Assembly: GCF_011752995.1 (NCBI RefSeq)
Contig: NZ_VWWL01000033.1
Location: 1-61,534, forward strand
Origin: Burkholderia sp. Ax-1724
Lineage (GTDB): Bacteria; Pseudomonadota; Gammaproteobacteria; Burkholderiales; Burkholderiaceae
Length of the DNA stretch: 61,534 nt
Direction of reading: 5' to 3'
Shown piece after piece: positions 53,593-61,534 of the stretch; position 1 is the first letter of the stretch, and each line of letters begins with the position of its first letter. A program made the position numbers and the translations under genes. The notes below the pieces were generated by a model, which was given only the letters and a program-made list of their open reading frames with translations, did not search any database and was not told where the DNA came from.

Positions 53593-55476
53593 ATGCGCCC
53601 TCGTCCGCTCCGAATGCCCTCCCCCGTCATGCAACCCGTTTTTGACCGCGCGTTCGCGGCGCATCGTGACGGCCGCCTCGACGAAGCCGAACGCGGCTAT
53701 CGCGCTACGCTCGACCACGACCCCAGCCACGTCGACGCACTGCACCTGCTCGGCGTGCTGCGCCATCAGCAAGGCCAGCATGAGGAAGCCGCCGCGCTCG
53801 TGCGGCGCGCGGTGAATCTGCGTCCCGGCGACGCCGCGCTGCAACTGAACCTCGGCAATGCATTGAGGGCGCTCGGCCAGGTCGACGCCGCGATCGAGCA
53901 GTTCCGCAACGCGCTCACGCTCGCGCCGACGTTCCCGATGGCGCACTACAACCTCGGCAACGCGTATGCGTCGGTGGGCCGTCACGAAGACGCCGCCGAC
54001 GCGTTCAGCCGCTCGCTGCGCCTGCAACCGGACGACGCGTCCTCGCACAACAATCTCGGCAACGCACTGCACGCGCTCGGGCGTCATGCAGAGGCGATCA
54101 CGTCGTTCCGGCGCACGCTGGAGCTGCGCCCCGATCACGCGGGCGCGCTGAACAACCTCGGCATGTCGCTGAACGCGCTCGACCGGCCGGCCGAAGCCGT
54201 GCCCTGCTTCGAGGCCGCGCTCGCCACCGAGCCGCGCTTCGTCGCCGCGCACTTCAATCTCGCCAATACACTCGACGCCACCGGTCGCCATGCCGAGGCG
54301 GTCGCCTCGTTCGAGGCGGCGCTGCGCCTGCAGCCGAATCTGCCGCCCGCGATCTACGGCATGGGCAATGCGCTCGCGGCGCTCGGCCGGGCCGCCGAGG
54401 CGCAGCCGTACCTGGAACGCTCGGTCGGTCTCGATCCGCAATTCGCGCTCGCATGGCTCGCGCTCGGCACCGTGCACCAGGCGCTCGGCGCACAGGCCGC
54501 CGCCGTGCGCGCATTCGATCAGGCGTTGCGTCTGCGCCCCGATCTCGCGGCCGCGCATATGAACCGCTCGCTGGCCTGGCTCGCGATGCGCGATTTCGCG
54601 CGCGGGCTGCCCGAATACGAATGGCGGCTGCAAACGGTCGCGCAGCCGGTTATCGAAACCTTGCCGCGCTGGCATGGCGAGCCGATCGAGGACCGCGTGC
54701 TGCTGGTCCATGCGGAACAGGGTTTCGGCGACACGCTGCAATTCGTGCGCTTCGTGCCGCTGGTCGCGCAGCGCGCCGCGCGCGTCGTGCTCGAAGTGCA
54801 GCCGTCGTTGCTGCCGCTCCTCGCGCCCGCCGCGCGAACGTGGCGCGTGACGCTGATCGCGCGCGGCCAGCCGCGCCCGGCCGCCGATCTGCAGATTCCG
54901 CTCTTGAGCCTGCCGTTCGCGCTCGGCACGAACTACAACACGATTCCGGGCCGCACGCCGTATCTGAGCGTGCCGCCCGCGTATGGCCGCAAATGGCGCG
55001 GCTCGCTCGGCGGCCAGGCGAAACGCAAGATCGGGCTCGCGTGGTCGGGACGCATTCAGCGCAACGAAACGCGTTCGATGCCGCTTGCCGCGCTCGAACC
55101 GCTGTTCGCACTCGACGGCATCGACTGGATCGTGCTGCAACCCGACCTGAACGATGCCGAACGCGCGACGCTCGACGCGCATCCGCGCGCGGCCTCGATT
55201 CATCGCTTCGACAAACGTATCGGCGACTTCGCCGATACCGCCGCGATCATCGAGCGGCTCGATGCGGTCGTGTCGATCGACACGTCGATCGCGCACCTGG
55301 CCGGCGCGCTGCGCAAGCCGCTCTGGCTGATGCTGCCGTTCGCCGCCGACTGGCGCTGGTTCGAAGACGACACGCGCAGCCCGTGGTATGCGGGCGCGAC
55401 ACTCGTGCGTCAGCCGCGGCCCGGCGCATGGGATGAAGTGGCCGACGCGGTGGCGAAGGCTTTGCGCAACAGTTAA
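53593..55476 (+). CDS. TPR protein with OGT-like glycosyltransferase C-terminal domain
   Basis: This 627-residue protein starts with about nine TPR units (roughly residues 18-325; repeated pattern DAALQLNLGNALRALGQVDAAIEQFRNAL). A C-terminal domain of about 270 residues follows, with glycosyltransferase-9/41-like sequence (VLLVHAEQGFGDTLQFVRF, RKIGLAWSGRIQRNETRSMPL, VVSIDTSIAHLAGALRKPLWLML). This architecture resembles bacterial SPINDLY/OGT relatives that glycosylate proteins or envelope sugars. There is no signal peptide. The first ATG has only a weak GGGA site; internal ATG at 53614 and 53629 are possible. A donor sugar and target are unknown. Confidence 0.85.
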   Translation: MRPRPLRMPSPVMQPVFDRAFAAHRDGRLDEAERGYRATLDHDPSHVDALHLLGVLRHQQGQHEEAAALVRRAVNLRPGDAALQLNLGNALRALGQVDAAIEQFRNALTLAPTFPMAHYNLGNAYASVGRHEDAADAFSRSLRLQPDDASSHNNLGNALHALGRHAEAITSFRRTLELRPDHAGALNNLGMSLNALDRPAEAVPCFEAALATEPRFVAAHFNLANTLDATGRHAEAVASFEAALRLQPNLPPAIYGMGNALAALGRAAEAQPYLERSVGLDPQFALAWLALGTVHQALGAQAAAVRAFDQALRLRPDLAAAHMNRSLAWLAMRDFARGLPEYEWRLQTVAQPVIETLPRWHGEPIEDRVLLVHAEQGFGDTLQFVRFVPLVAQRAARVVLEVQPSLLPLLAPAARTWRVTLIARGQPRPAADLQIPLLSLPFALGTNYNTIPGRTPYLSVPPAYGRKWRGSLGGQAKRKIGLAWSGRIQRNETRSMPLAALEPLFALDGIDWIVLQPDLNDAERATLDAHPRAASIHRFDKRIGDFADTAAIIERLDAVVSIDTSIAHLAGALRKPLWLMLPFAADWRWFEDDTRSPWYAGATLVRQPRPGAWDEVADAVAKALRNS

Positions 55477-55584
55477 CGGCGAGCGCGCGGCGTCGTGGGA
55501 ACGCGGAAATACGGGAACGCAGGAGCACGCGTCGCAACCACCCTACGCCGTCGCACACTCTCGCGCCTCGCCACGCGCCGCCCA

Positions 55585-55619
55585 ACAAAAAGCCCCGCAT
55601 ACGCGGGGCTTTTTGTTTT
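55585..55619. terminator. Bidirectional terminator between the TPR protein and MHS transporter genes
   Basis: AAAAAGCCCCGC/GCGGGGCTTTTT with a four-base ATAC loop, with A-run and T-run on both sides. It lies between convergent stops. Confidence 0.9.
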
Positions 55620-55639
55620 CAGACGATCAGCCGAACCCG

Positions 55640-56941
55640 TCAGGCCGCCCGATACTGATTGCGCGATTCCGGCGTGCGATACAGGAACAGCGTCGCGAGC
55701 AGACCGCAGATCGCCGCCACGCCGAGCACCAGACCCGGCGCCGCCTTGTTGCTCGTCACGTGGATCACCAGCGTGGCAATGGCCGGCGTAAAGCCGCCGA
55801 TCGTGGTGGCGAGGCTGTAGGCGAGCGAGAAGCCGGCGGTGCGCACTTCGACCGGCATCACCTCGGTCAACGCCACGACCATCGCGCCGTTGTAGCAGCC
55901 GTACAGGAACGACAGCCACAACTGCACGAGCAGGAGACGCACGAATGACGGATCGGCAACGAGCCATTGCAGCGCCGGATACGCAGTGAGAATCGTCAGG
56001 GCCGTGAACACGAGCAGCACCGGACGGCGGCCGATACGGTCCGACAGCGCGCCCGAAAGCGGCAGCCAGATCAGGTTCGAGATACCGACGCAGACCGTGA
56101 CGACGAGCGTGTCGATGGCCGAGAGCTTCAGCACTTCCCTGCCGAAGGTCGGCGTGTAGGCGGTAATCATGTAGAACGACACGGTCGTCATGATGACCAT
56201 GCCCATGCCGCCGAGCACGATCGGGTAATTCGCGAGCATCGACTTCATGATCTCGCCCATGCTCGGACGATGCTTGCGCGCTGCGAACTCCTCGGTTTCC
56301 TGCAGCGAGCGGCGGATGATGAACAGGAACGGCACGATCAGGCAGCCGATCAGGAACGGTACGCGCCAGCCCCATGCGAACATCTGGTCGGCAGGCAGCA
56401 GCTTGTTGAGCAGCACGCCGATCAGCGCGGCGAACACCACCGCGACCTGCTGGCTGCCCGACTGCCACGAGCAGTAGAAGCCCTTGTTGCCCTTCGTCGC
56501 GATCTCCGAGAGATACACCGACACGCCGCCGAGCTCGACGCCGGCCGAGAAGCCTTGCAGCAGCCGCCCGAGCAGCACGAGCACCGGTGCGAGGAGCCCG
56601 AGGGTCGCGTAGCCGGGGATTGCCGCGACCGTCAGCGTGCCGAGCGCCATCAGGCTCAGCGTGAGGATCAGGCCTTTGCGGCGGCCGTGATGGTCGATGT
56701 AGGCGCCGAGCACGATCGCGCCGAGCGGACGCATCAGGAAGCCCGCACCGAACACCGACAGCGACAGCATCAGCGAGGCGAAATCGTTGCCGCTCGGGAA
56801 GTAGGTCTTGGCGATCGCCGAAGCGTAGTAGCCATAGACCATGAAGTCGTACATCTCAAGAAAGTTGCCGCTGACGACGCGGAAGACTGTCTTGACCTTG
56901 GATTCTTCGGTAGCGGAAGTAGCGTGGGTCGCAGTAGACAT
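55640..56941 (-). CDS. MHS-family (citrate-like) MFS transporter
   Basis: This 433-residue metabolite:H+ symporter is close to citrate/proton symporters (CitA/CitH/TcuC). The N-terminus FRVVSGNFLEMYDFMVYGYYASAIAKTYFP is a family hallmark with the acidic TM1. GAYIDHHGRRKGLI and SDRIGRRPVLLVF are the MFS loops. The ATG at 56939-56941 gives MSTATHATSATEESK. It is divergent from a GNAT gene with 313 bases between. Citrate or a related tricarboxylate is the probable substrate. Confidence 0.88.
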   Translation of the reverse strand: MSTATHATSATEESKVKTVFRVVSGNFLEMYDFMVYGYYASAIAKTYFPSGNDFASLMLSLSVFGAGFLMRPLGAIVLGAYIDHHGRRKGLILTLSLMALGTLTVAAIPGYATLGLLAPVLVLLGRLLQGFSAGVELGGVSVYLSEIATKGNKGFYCSWQSGSQQVAVVFAALIGVLLNKLLPADQMFAWGWRVPFLIGCLIVPFLFIIRRSLQETEEFAARKHRPSMGEIMKSMLANYPIVLGGMGMVIMTTVSFYMITAYTPTFGREVLKLSAIDTLVVTVCVGISNLIWLPLSGALSDRIGRRPVLLVFTALTILTAYPALQWLVADPSFVRLLLVQLWLSFLYGCYNGAMVVALTEVMPVEVRTAGFSLAYSLATTIGGFTPAIATLVIHVTSNKAAPGLVLGVAAICGLLATLFLYRTPESRNQYRAA

Positions 56942-57254
56942 GACACTCTCGTGTGAGCCCGCCGTGCTGTTCGATAGTCGGCGACAGTCGCGGTCAGGCA
57001 GTTGAAACGATCCCCTGCGTTCGGCAAGCGGATGCCACGAACGATACCGGAAAAGCGCGCGCGAGGGCGCCGCATTTTGCTGTTCGCGATGCACCGCCGG
57101 TATCAGGGTAAACATCGTGATTCATGCGGGGCCCGCGCCACGTAATGTTACTGCTGAACACGCCGCCGCGAAACGCATACAGTTTGCTTACGCGACACCG
57201 GCACGCAGCGCGGTAAACTTTTCGTGCAACACCATTGAGTCGATTCTTACCCCG
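56942..57254. other. Divergent promoter region between the MHS transporter and GNAT genes
   Basis: These 313 bases hold no recognisable gene or RNA; open frames there lack family similarity. Promoters of both flanking genes must lie here, but none is clear enough to call. Confidence 0.5.
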
Positions 57255-57779
57255 ATGCGAACCACCCCTGCTCTTTCATTGCGTCCCGCGACCACCGAGG
57301 ACGCCGCGCTCATTGCATCGATTCACAGCGCCAGCTGGCAGGCCACTTATCGCGGCCTGTTGCCCGATGCGTTCCTCGATGGCGAAGTCACGCGCGAACG
57401 CGCCGCCTACTGGGCCGCGCGTCTCGATGCGCCGGGCGGCGAGCGCCGCACCGTGCTGATCGCCGAACTCGGCGACGAGCCGACCGGCTTCGTGTGCGTC
57501 GAGCGACAGCCCGAGTCCGCGTGGGGCGTGCTGCTCGACAACCTGCACGCGCTGCCCGGCTACCAGGGCATCGGCGTCGGCAAGCTGCTGATGCGCGCCG
57601 CCGAAGAATGGGCGCGCGCGCAAGGCGAGACGCAGCTGTATCTGTACGTGCTCGAAGGCAATACGCCGGCAATCGGCTTCTATGAGCGGCAGGGCTGGCA
57701 GTTCGTCGGCGCGGAGCCCGATCATATGGGCGGGGTCGACATCACGGCGTTGCGGTATGTGTACCGGTTGAGTCCCTGA
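57255..57779 (+). CDS. GNAT-family N-acetyltransferase
   Basis: This 174-residue acetyltransferase has the GNAT fold. Acetyl-CoA binding is in motif A (NLHALPGYQGIGVGKLLMRAAEEWARAQG, with the Q/RxxGxG/A pyrophosphate loop YQGIGVG). Motif B (NTPAIGFYERQGWQFVG) follows. The N-terminus ALSLRPATTEDAALIASIHSASWQATYRGLLPDAFL is typical of the PhnO/RimI-like group. The substrate is unknown. The ATG at 57255 was chosen over an upstream frame with no family sequence. It stands alone. Confidence 0.88.
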   Translation: MRTTPALSLRPATTEDAALIASIHSASWQATYRGLLPDAFLDGEVTRERAAYWAARLDAPGGERRTVLIAELGDEPTGFVCVERQPESAWGVLLDNLHALPGYQGIGVGKLLMRAAEEWARAQGETQLYLYVLEGNTPAIGFYERQGWQFVGAEPDHMGGVDITALRYVYRLSP

Positions 57780-58025
57780 ACGTACAGGACATCATTTTCG
57801 GAGAAGTCCGAACGTCAAAAGGGGCTGTTTCAAGGCATCATTTTCTGTTTGCCGATGGCTTCATCGGGTCGAGCCTTTGCATCGCGCCGCTATCAGGTCT
57901 CCGAATCAATCGGGATCGCGCGATGAGCGGCAGCAGCCCAGGCTCGCGCCGAGTCGCCATCGGCTCCCACAGATTCTGCGACTGCCCACCGGCGCTCCGT
58001 CGTCGTCGGGTGCGGGAAGAAACCG

Positions 58026-59168
58026 ATGCCTAGCACTCCGTTCACCTTGATCGAAGGCGCTTACGCGCTACCACGCCTGCGTCCGCTCGCCCATTTGCCC
58101 GCGCCGTTCGGCCGCGACTGGTCTGCGCATCCGCCCGGCGAAGCCTGGCGCGCGGAACTCGAATTGCGCTGTGTCGCGCTGCTGCGCACCGCGTGCCTGA
58201 GAGACAGGGACATGTTCGCGTGCTGCGAGTGGCAGCCGTTCGACAGGCCGGATGTGGCGGCGCCTGCGACCAGGGCCACGCGCGCCGCCGAGGTTGCGCG
58301 GCCCACGATTATTTCCAGCGCAAGCGGTGCCGACGCGCTGCGAACCTTCGCCCAGGAGCCGATGCGAATCCCGCTCAGGGTACGCCCGTCCCGGCACGCA
58401 AAACGTCGCGCTTCGCGGCATTGGGCTGCGATAGCGGGCAGTACCTGTATGATCGGCGGCGCGGCGATGCTGGCGTGGATTGCGATGGGCCAGCATTTCG
58501 CGCCGACTCGGATGGCAGGTGCGCTGCTGAAACCCTTCGACATGCTTATGGCTAGCCACGATGTGCACGAGGTACACGAGGTGCGGCCTGAGCAGGATTA
58601 CACGCGCAATGAGGTTGCGCATCGGCAAACGCGGGATGTCGGCGAAGTCGACGCTCCGGCTCCAGTGACTGTTACGCCGGCAACGAGGCATGCCGAGGTC
58701 GTTGCTACACCGAGCGTCCCACCTGTCGCTGCATCGGTGCACAAAGCGCTAAGACGGGATGCGCCAATCCACCCCGCTCACTCGATCCATTCGAGCAACG
58801 TGGTCACCTGGCATTCCGGCAACATGCCGCGCGCCAGGAAGGATCACAGGCCGGAGCAAGGCGGTGCTGTGCAGATGGCGTCGTCACATGGCACGCCGCG
58901 CATCGCGCTCATGCGTGCCGCACCGGTCGCTTCGCCTCGATTGCACACTCGCCCGGTTGTGCGAACCGACTCGCTACCGGCGCAAGCACGCTTTAGCCGC
59001 GACGAATACGCCGCCGTGACCATGGCCGCCGCCACACCCGTGTACGAGATCGCGCCACCGCCACGCCCGGCCGCGTCGAACGATGCGTCGGCCAGCAACG
59101 GCACGGAGTGGATGACTCACATCTCGCAGCGCCGCGTCACCGAAATTCCGGAGCAATTCGCGAAGTGA
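58026..59168 (+). CDS. Unrecognised protein with a single membrane segment
   Basis: This 380-residue frame has one clear hydrophobic stretch (WAAIAGSTCMIGGAAMLAWIAM, about 132-153) preceded by a basic RRASRH and followed by a long region rich in Ala, Pro, His and Arg with no recognised domain. The topology suggests an inner-membrane protein with a large disordered periplasmic part. No operon partner is close (terminator hairpin at 59254). The composition is unlike the neighbours and chance coding in high-GC DNA is possible. Confidence 0.6.
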   Translation: MPSTPFTLIEGAYALPRLRPLAHLPAPFGRDWSAHPPGEAWRAELELRCVALLRTACLRDRDMFACCEWQPFDRPDVAAPATRATRAAEVARPTIISSASGADALRTFAQEPMRIPLRVRPSRHAKRRASRHWAAIAGSTCMIGGAAMLAWIAMGQHFAPTRMAGALLKPFDMLMASHDVHEVHEVRPEQDYTRNEVAHRQTRDVGEVDAPAPVTVTPATRHAEVVATPSVPPVAASVHKALRRDAPIHPAHSIHSSNVVTWHSGNMPRARKDHRPEQGGAVQMASSHGTPRIALMRAAPVASPRLHTRPVVRTDSLPAQARFSRDEYAAVTMAAATPVYEIAPPPRPAASNDASASNGTEWMTHISQRRVTEIPEQFAK

Positions 59169-59253
59169 GCGGAACGTCCGCACGACGTCATCCGCGGGCG
59201 GGATTCAGCTGCGCTGTTCGAATCGACCAATAGATCGAGCGATAGGTGGAGGT

Positions 59254-59287
59254 AAAAAAACCCGGCTCTTCCCCAGAGCCGGGCTTT
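59254..59287 (-). terminator. Terminator after the DUF2968 gene
   Basis: On the minus strand CCCGGCTCT/AGAGCCGGG is followed by TTTTTTT. It lies 34 bases past the DUF2968 stop. Confidence 0.85.
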
Positions 59288-59320
59288 GTCAGGGTCGCGT
59301 TCATGGCCGACCCCAAGCGC

Positions 59321-60067
59321 TTATTTCTGCGCCGGCAAACCCGCTTCGGCCTGTTGCCGCAACTGCTCGACCTCGCTCTGCACCTGACGCAACTGCGCTT
59401 GCGCCTTGTCGCGCTCGGCGCTCAACGTGAGCGCTTCGCCGTGCGCCTGCCGCTGATAGTCGTCGACCTTGGCCTGCTGCGTACGCGCGACCTCGACGTC
59501 GGCCTGCAAGCGTTGCGCCTGTTCCTGCGAAGTCGCGATGATGCCCTGCAGATACGCGGTCTGCGCCTGCAGTTGCGTGCGGCGAATCTCGACGTCGGCG
59601 AGCCGCGCCGTCTGCTGCGCAAAATCGGTGTAGATGGCTTCCGCGCGCCCGGCATCGTCGGACTGGATCACGCGCCAGAAATGCTTGTCCTGAAACAGCG
59701 CGACGTAATACGTCATCCGTGCCGGATAGAAAAGCAGGCTTGCGCCGTAGCTGCCGTTGTACGTGGTGCGCAACTCGCTCAGGTTCGAGTCGTGTATCAA
59801 TTGCATCAGCTCGGCGACGTCGCCTCGCGCACTGCCCGCTGGCGCCGAGGCATCCGCAGCCGTGGGCGCACTTGCCGCACTTGCCGCACTTGCCGCGCTT
59901 GCAGACGCGGCATCGCCGGGTTGCGGCGTCAGTTCGCTCACGGCCGGCCGCGTGCCGGCCACCGGTGCGGTGCCGCCGTCCTGCCCCGCCTGCACGGCAC
60001 CGGCATGCCAGAACGCATACGCGCCCGCGAGCAGCAACGCGCGTCGAATTACCAGGGAAAACCTCAT
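59321..60067 (-). CDS. DUF2968 exported coiled-coil protein
   Basis: This 248-residue protein has an N-terminal signal segment (cleavage near VQA/GQ, residue 27). A low-complexity Ala/Ser linker (AASAASAASA) follows, encoded by a 9-bp tandem repeat, then a DUF2968 domain (LIHDSNLSELRTTYNGSYGASLLFYPARMTYYVALFQDKHFWRVIQSDD). The C-terminal half is a long coiled coil rich in Gln and Ala (about residues 145-240). Function is unknown; a structural or periplasmic-scaffold role is possible. It is followed by a terminator. Confidence 0.85.
   Translation of the reverse strand: MRFSLVIRRALLLAGAYAFWHAGAVQAGQDGGTAPVAGTRPAVSELTPQPGDAASASAASAASAASAPTAADASAPAGSARGDVAELMQLIHDSNLSELRTTYNGSYGASLLFYPARMTYYVALFQDKHFWRVIQSDDAGRAEAIYTDFAQQTARLADVEIRRTQLQAQTAYLQGIIATSQEQAQRLQADVEVARTQQAKVDDYQRQAHGEALTLSAERDKAQAQLRQVQSEVEQLRQQAEAGLPAQK
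59868..59903. repeat. 9-bp tandem repeat inside the DUF2968 gene
   Basis: Three exact copies of GCACTTGCC and one diverged copy (GCGCTTGCA) encode the Ala-Ser-Ala linker. Such in-frame 9-bp units can change copy number by slippage without breaking the gene. Confidence 0.75.
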
Positions 60068-60485
60068 ACTGCCTGCTCCACGCCAATCCAGAATAGCCGG
60101 TGATTATCGCGCGGATTCGCGACAAGGCGAAGTACCGCGCCGCTGTCTCGCGCTATCTCAAATAGGGTGGAAATCGAGATACGTCGATCAGCAAAGATTC
60201 AAGCAAGATTCGCACGGTTACGAAACCGCCATCGCACCTTGCCAGCGACCGGGCAACACCGTGGATTCCTGACTATCCAGATAAAAACCGGCAAGCGCGA
60301 ACGCACGCCGGCCGCCCATGCCAACGCGCAAACCATCGGCACAGCGGCAACACAGACCGCAACGGTACGACACCAGGAGCGTCAGAAGAAAAAACGCGCC
60401 GCCGCATAGCGCGACAGCGCGTCGAACAAACCGGCGACGAGAAACGCAGAGCGCGCCACCCCTCGCACGCAGGCGGAAAACCCGG
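60068..60485. other. Intergenic region between the peptidase C26 and DUF2968 genes
   Basis: These 418 bases contain no convincing gene, RNA or terminator. Both flanking genes are on the minus strand, so the region holds the 3' end of the peptidase transcript and the DUF2968 promoter, neither of which I can place. Confidence 0.5.
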
Positions 60486-61534
60486 CTAGAACCGAGTCTC
60501 CCGCGCCACGCGCAGGAACGTATCGAGCAACGGCGTGCAATCGAGCAGTTCCGGGCCGCCCGCGCGATGAAACTCCGGATGCCACTGCACGCCCATCACG
60601 AACGGCGCGCGCCGGTAGCGCACGGCCTCGATGATGCCGTCCGACGCCGACACCGCCTCGATATTGAGATCGCGGCCGAGCGTCTTCACCGCCTGGTGGT
60701 GAATCGAGTTGACGATCGCGTCGCGCCGTCCCGGGAACATGTTGAGCAATGTCGAGCCGTCCGGAAAATGGACGCCGTGGCGGTGCTGATCGTAGTTCTC
60801 GTTGACGTGCGCACCGGCGGTCGGCACATCGGTCGCGATGTCCTGATACAAGGTGCCGCCGAACGCGACGTTGATCAACTGGCAGCCGCGGCAGACGCCG
60901 AGCACCGGCTTGCCCGACTCGACGAACTCGTGCAGCAGTTCGAGTTCGTACATGTCGCGCACGCGGTCGCCGGGCCACTCGTGACTGACTGCCGTTTCCG
61001 CATAGGTCTGCGGCGAGACGTCGGCGCCGCCTTGCAGCAGCAGGCCGTCGAGATGCTTGGCGTAGTCGCGCAAGCGGATGTTGCTCGGGTGCAGCATGCC
61101 CTGATGACCGACCGTCGGAATCATGAACACGATCACGTCGCGTGACATGACCCAGTGCGCGATCGATTCCTCGAGATACTGCAAGGTCTTGCCGCGCAGC
61201 CCCTTCGCACCCGGCTCCGGATGGAAGATGCGCGCCGACACGCCGATGCGCAGCGTGCGCTGCGTGATCCGCTGGCCCGCGCGATCGAACAGTTGCCGCG
61301 CGCGCGCCGCGATGATGCGGCCGAACACGCTCCACGCCGAATCGCTCTGCCGCAGATAGCGCGGCGGCGACGGCGGGAATGCATTGGGCGGCGGCGGATT
61401 GGTCGCGCTGAAATCGGGTGCCGCGCCGAACCCTGGCGGCGGCGCGCCGGCCGAGCGCGCGGTGGCCGCGTCTTCGGCGGCGGGCGTGGCACCGGTGGTG
61501 GCGCCGGCTGCCTCCGCCGTGCCTGAGGTGTCAG
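60486..61534 (-). CDS. Peptidase C26 / gamma-glutamyl-hydrolase-type amidotransferase, 5' end cut by window
   Basis: This class I glutamine amidotransferase-like hydrolase of the peptidase C26 type includes PuuD gamma-glutamyl-GABA hydrolase. The nucleophile elbow VLGVCRGCQLINVAFGG carries the catalytic Cys, and GVQWHPEFHRAGG the His and Glu. LLLQGGADVSPQTY and YDQHRHGVHFPDG are typical. The recognisable domain starts near 61270 on the minus strand, but the frame is open with no stop to the window edge, as a Pro/Ala-rich extension of about 70 codons. So the true start is outside and the N-terminal region is long and low-complexity. The substrate is unknown. Confidence 0.88.
   Translation of the reverse strand, partial: DTSGTAEAAGATTGATPAAEDAATARSAGAPPPGFGAAPDFSATNPPPPNAFPPSPPRYLRQSDSAWSVFGRIIAARARQLFDRAGQRITQRTLRIGVSARIFHPEPGAKGLRGKTLQYLEESIAHWVMSRDVIVFMIPTVGHQGMLHPSNIRLRDYAKHLDGLLLQGGADVSPQTYAETAVSHEWPGDRVRDMYELELLHEFVESGKPVLGVCRGCQLINVAFGGTLYQDIATDVPTAGAHVNENYDQHRHGVHFPDGSTLLNMFPGRRDAIVNSIHHQAVKTLGRDLNIEAVSASDGIIEAVRYRRAPFVMGVQWHPEFHRAGGPELLDCTPLLDTFLRVARETRF

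Overview
The window is a high-GC chromosomal segment from a Burkholderiaceae beta-proteobacterium, most likely Paraburkholderia or a close Burkholderia relative. Four things point there: the gyrA-serC-pheA-hisC-tyrA-aroA-cmk-rpsA-ihfB-lapA-lapB-ugd-hldA-hldD-cysM order, the porin and IclR family types, a tmRNA tag peptide ending in ALAA, and an NAD-dependent fds-type formate dehydrogenase. No rRNA, tRNA, insertion sequence, integrase, phage gene or CRISPR array was found. The one stable RNA gene is ssrA (tmRNA).

Positions 1-9.7 kb hold a truncated etfB, a metN-metI-metQ methionine importer operon, a monoglyceride-lipase-like hydrolase, a crotonase-fold protein next to a histone-deacetylase-family amidohydrolase, mltB, cysM and a small exported helix-hairpin-helix protein. 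Positions 9.7-15 kb are an envelope block on the minus strand: lapA, lapB, ugd, hldA and hldD, which make and control LPS precursors. Positions 15.3-24.1 kb are a long minus-strand block for aromatic amino acids and translation: serC, pheA, hisC, tyrA, aroA, cmk, rpsA, ihfB. It is preceded by a DUF2059 protein and gyrA. Positions 28.1-31 kb carry ompA, ubiG, gph and ssrA on the plus strand.

Positions 31.1-43.1 kb are the most distinctive part. An IclR regulator is divergent from a ten-gene co-directional cluster. The cluster encodes an RraA/HMG-aldolase-like protein, a D-2-hydroxyacid dehydrogenase, an SMP-30 lactonase, an outer-membrane porin, four MFS transporters and two amidohydrolase-2 TIM-barrel proteins, one with a Tat-like leader. 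The divergent intergenic region carries two near-identical TTGTAC-N3-GTACAA palindromes that look like the operators. The set resembles a complete uptake-and-degradation pathway for a hydroxylated carboxylic acid or lactone. The substrate cannot be read from the sequence.

Positions 43.2-51.5 kb hold an unrecognised small ORF, two small exported proteins, and a formate dehydrogenase operon (fdsG-fdsB-fdsA-fdsD) with a divergent ModE-like regulator. The usual fdsC gene is absent between fdsA and fdsD. Positions 51.6-61.5 kb are a mixed set: an FAD monooxygenase, a TPR/glycosyltransferase-like protein, a citrate-type MHS transporter, a GNAT acetyltransferase, an unrecognised single-TM protein, a DUF2968 coiled-coil protein, and a peptidase C26 glutamine amidotransferase-like protein that runs off the right edge.
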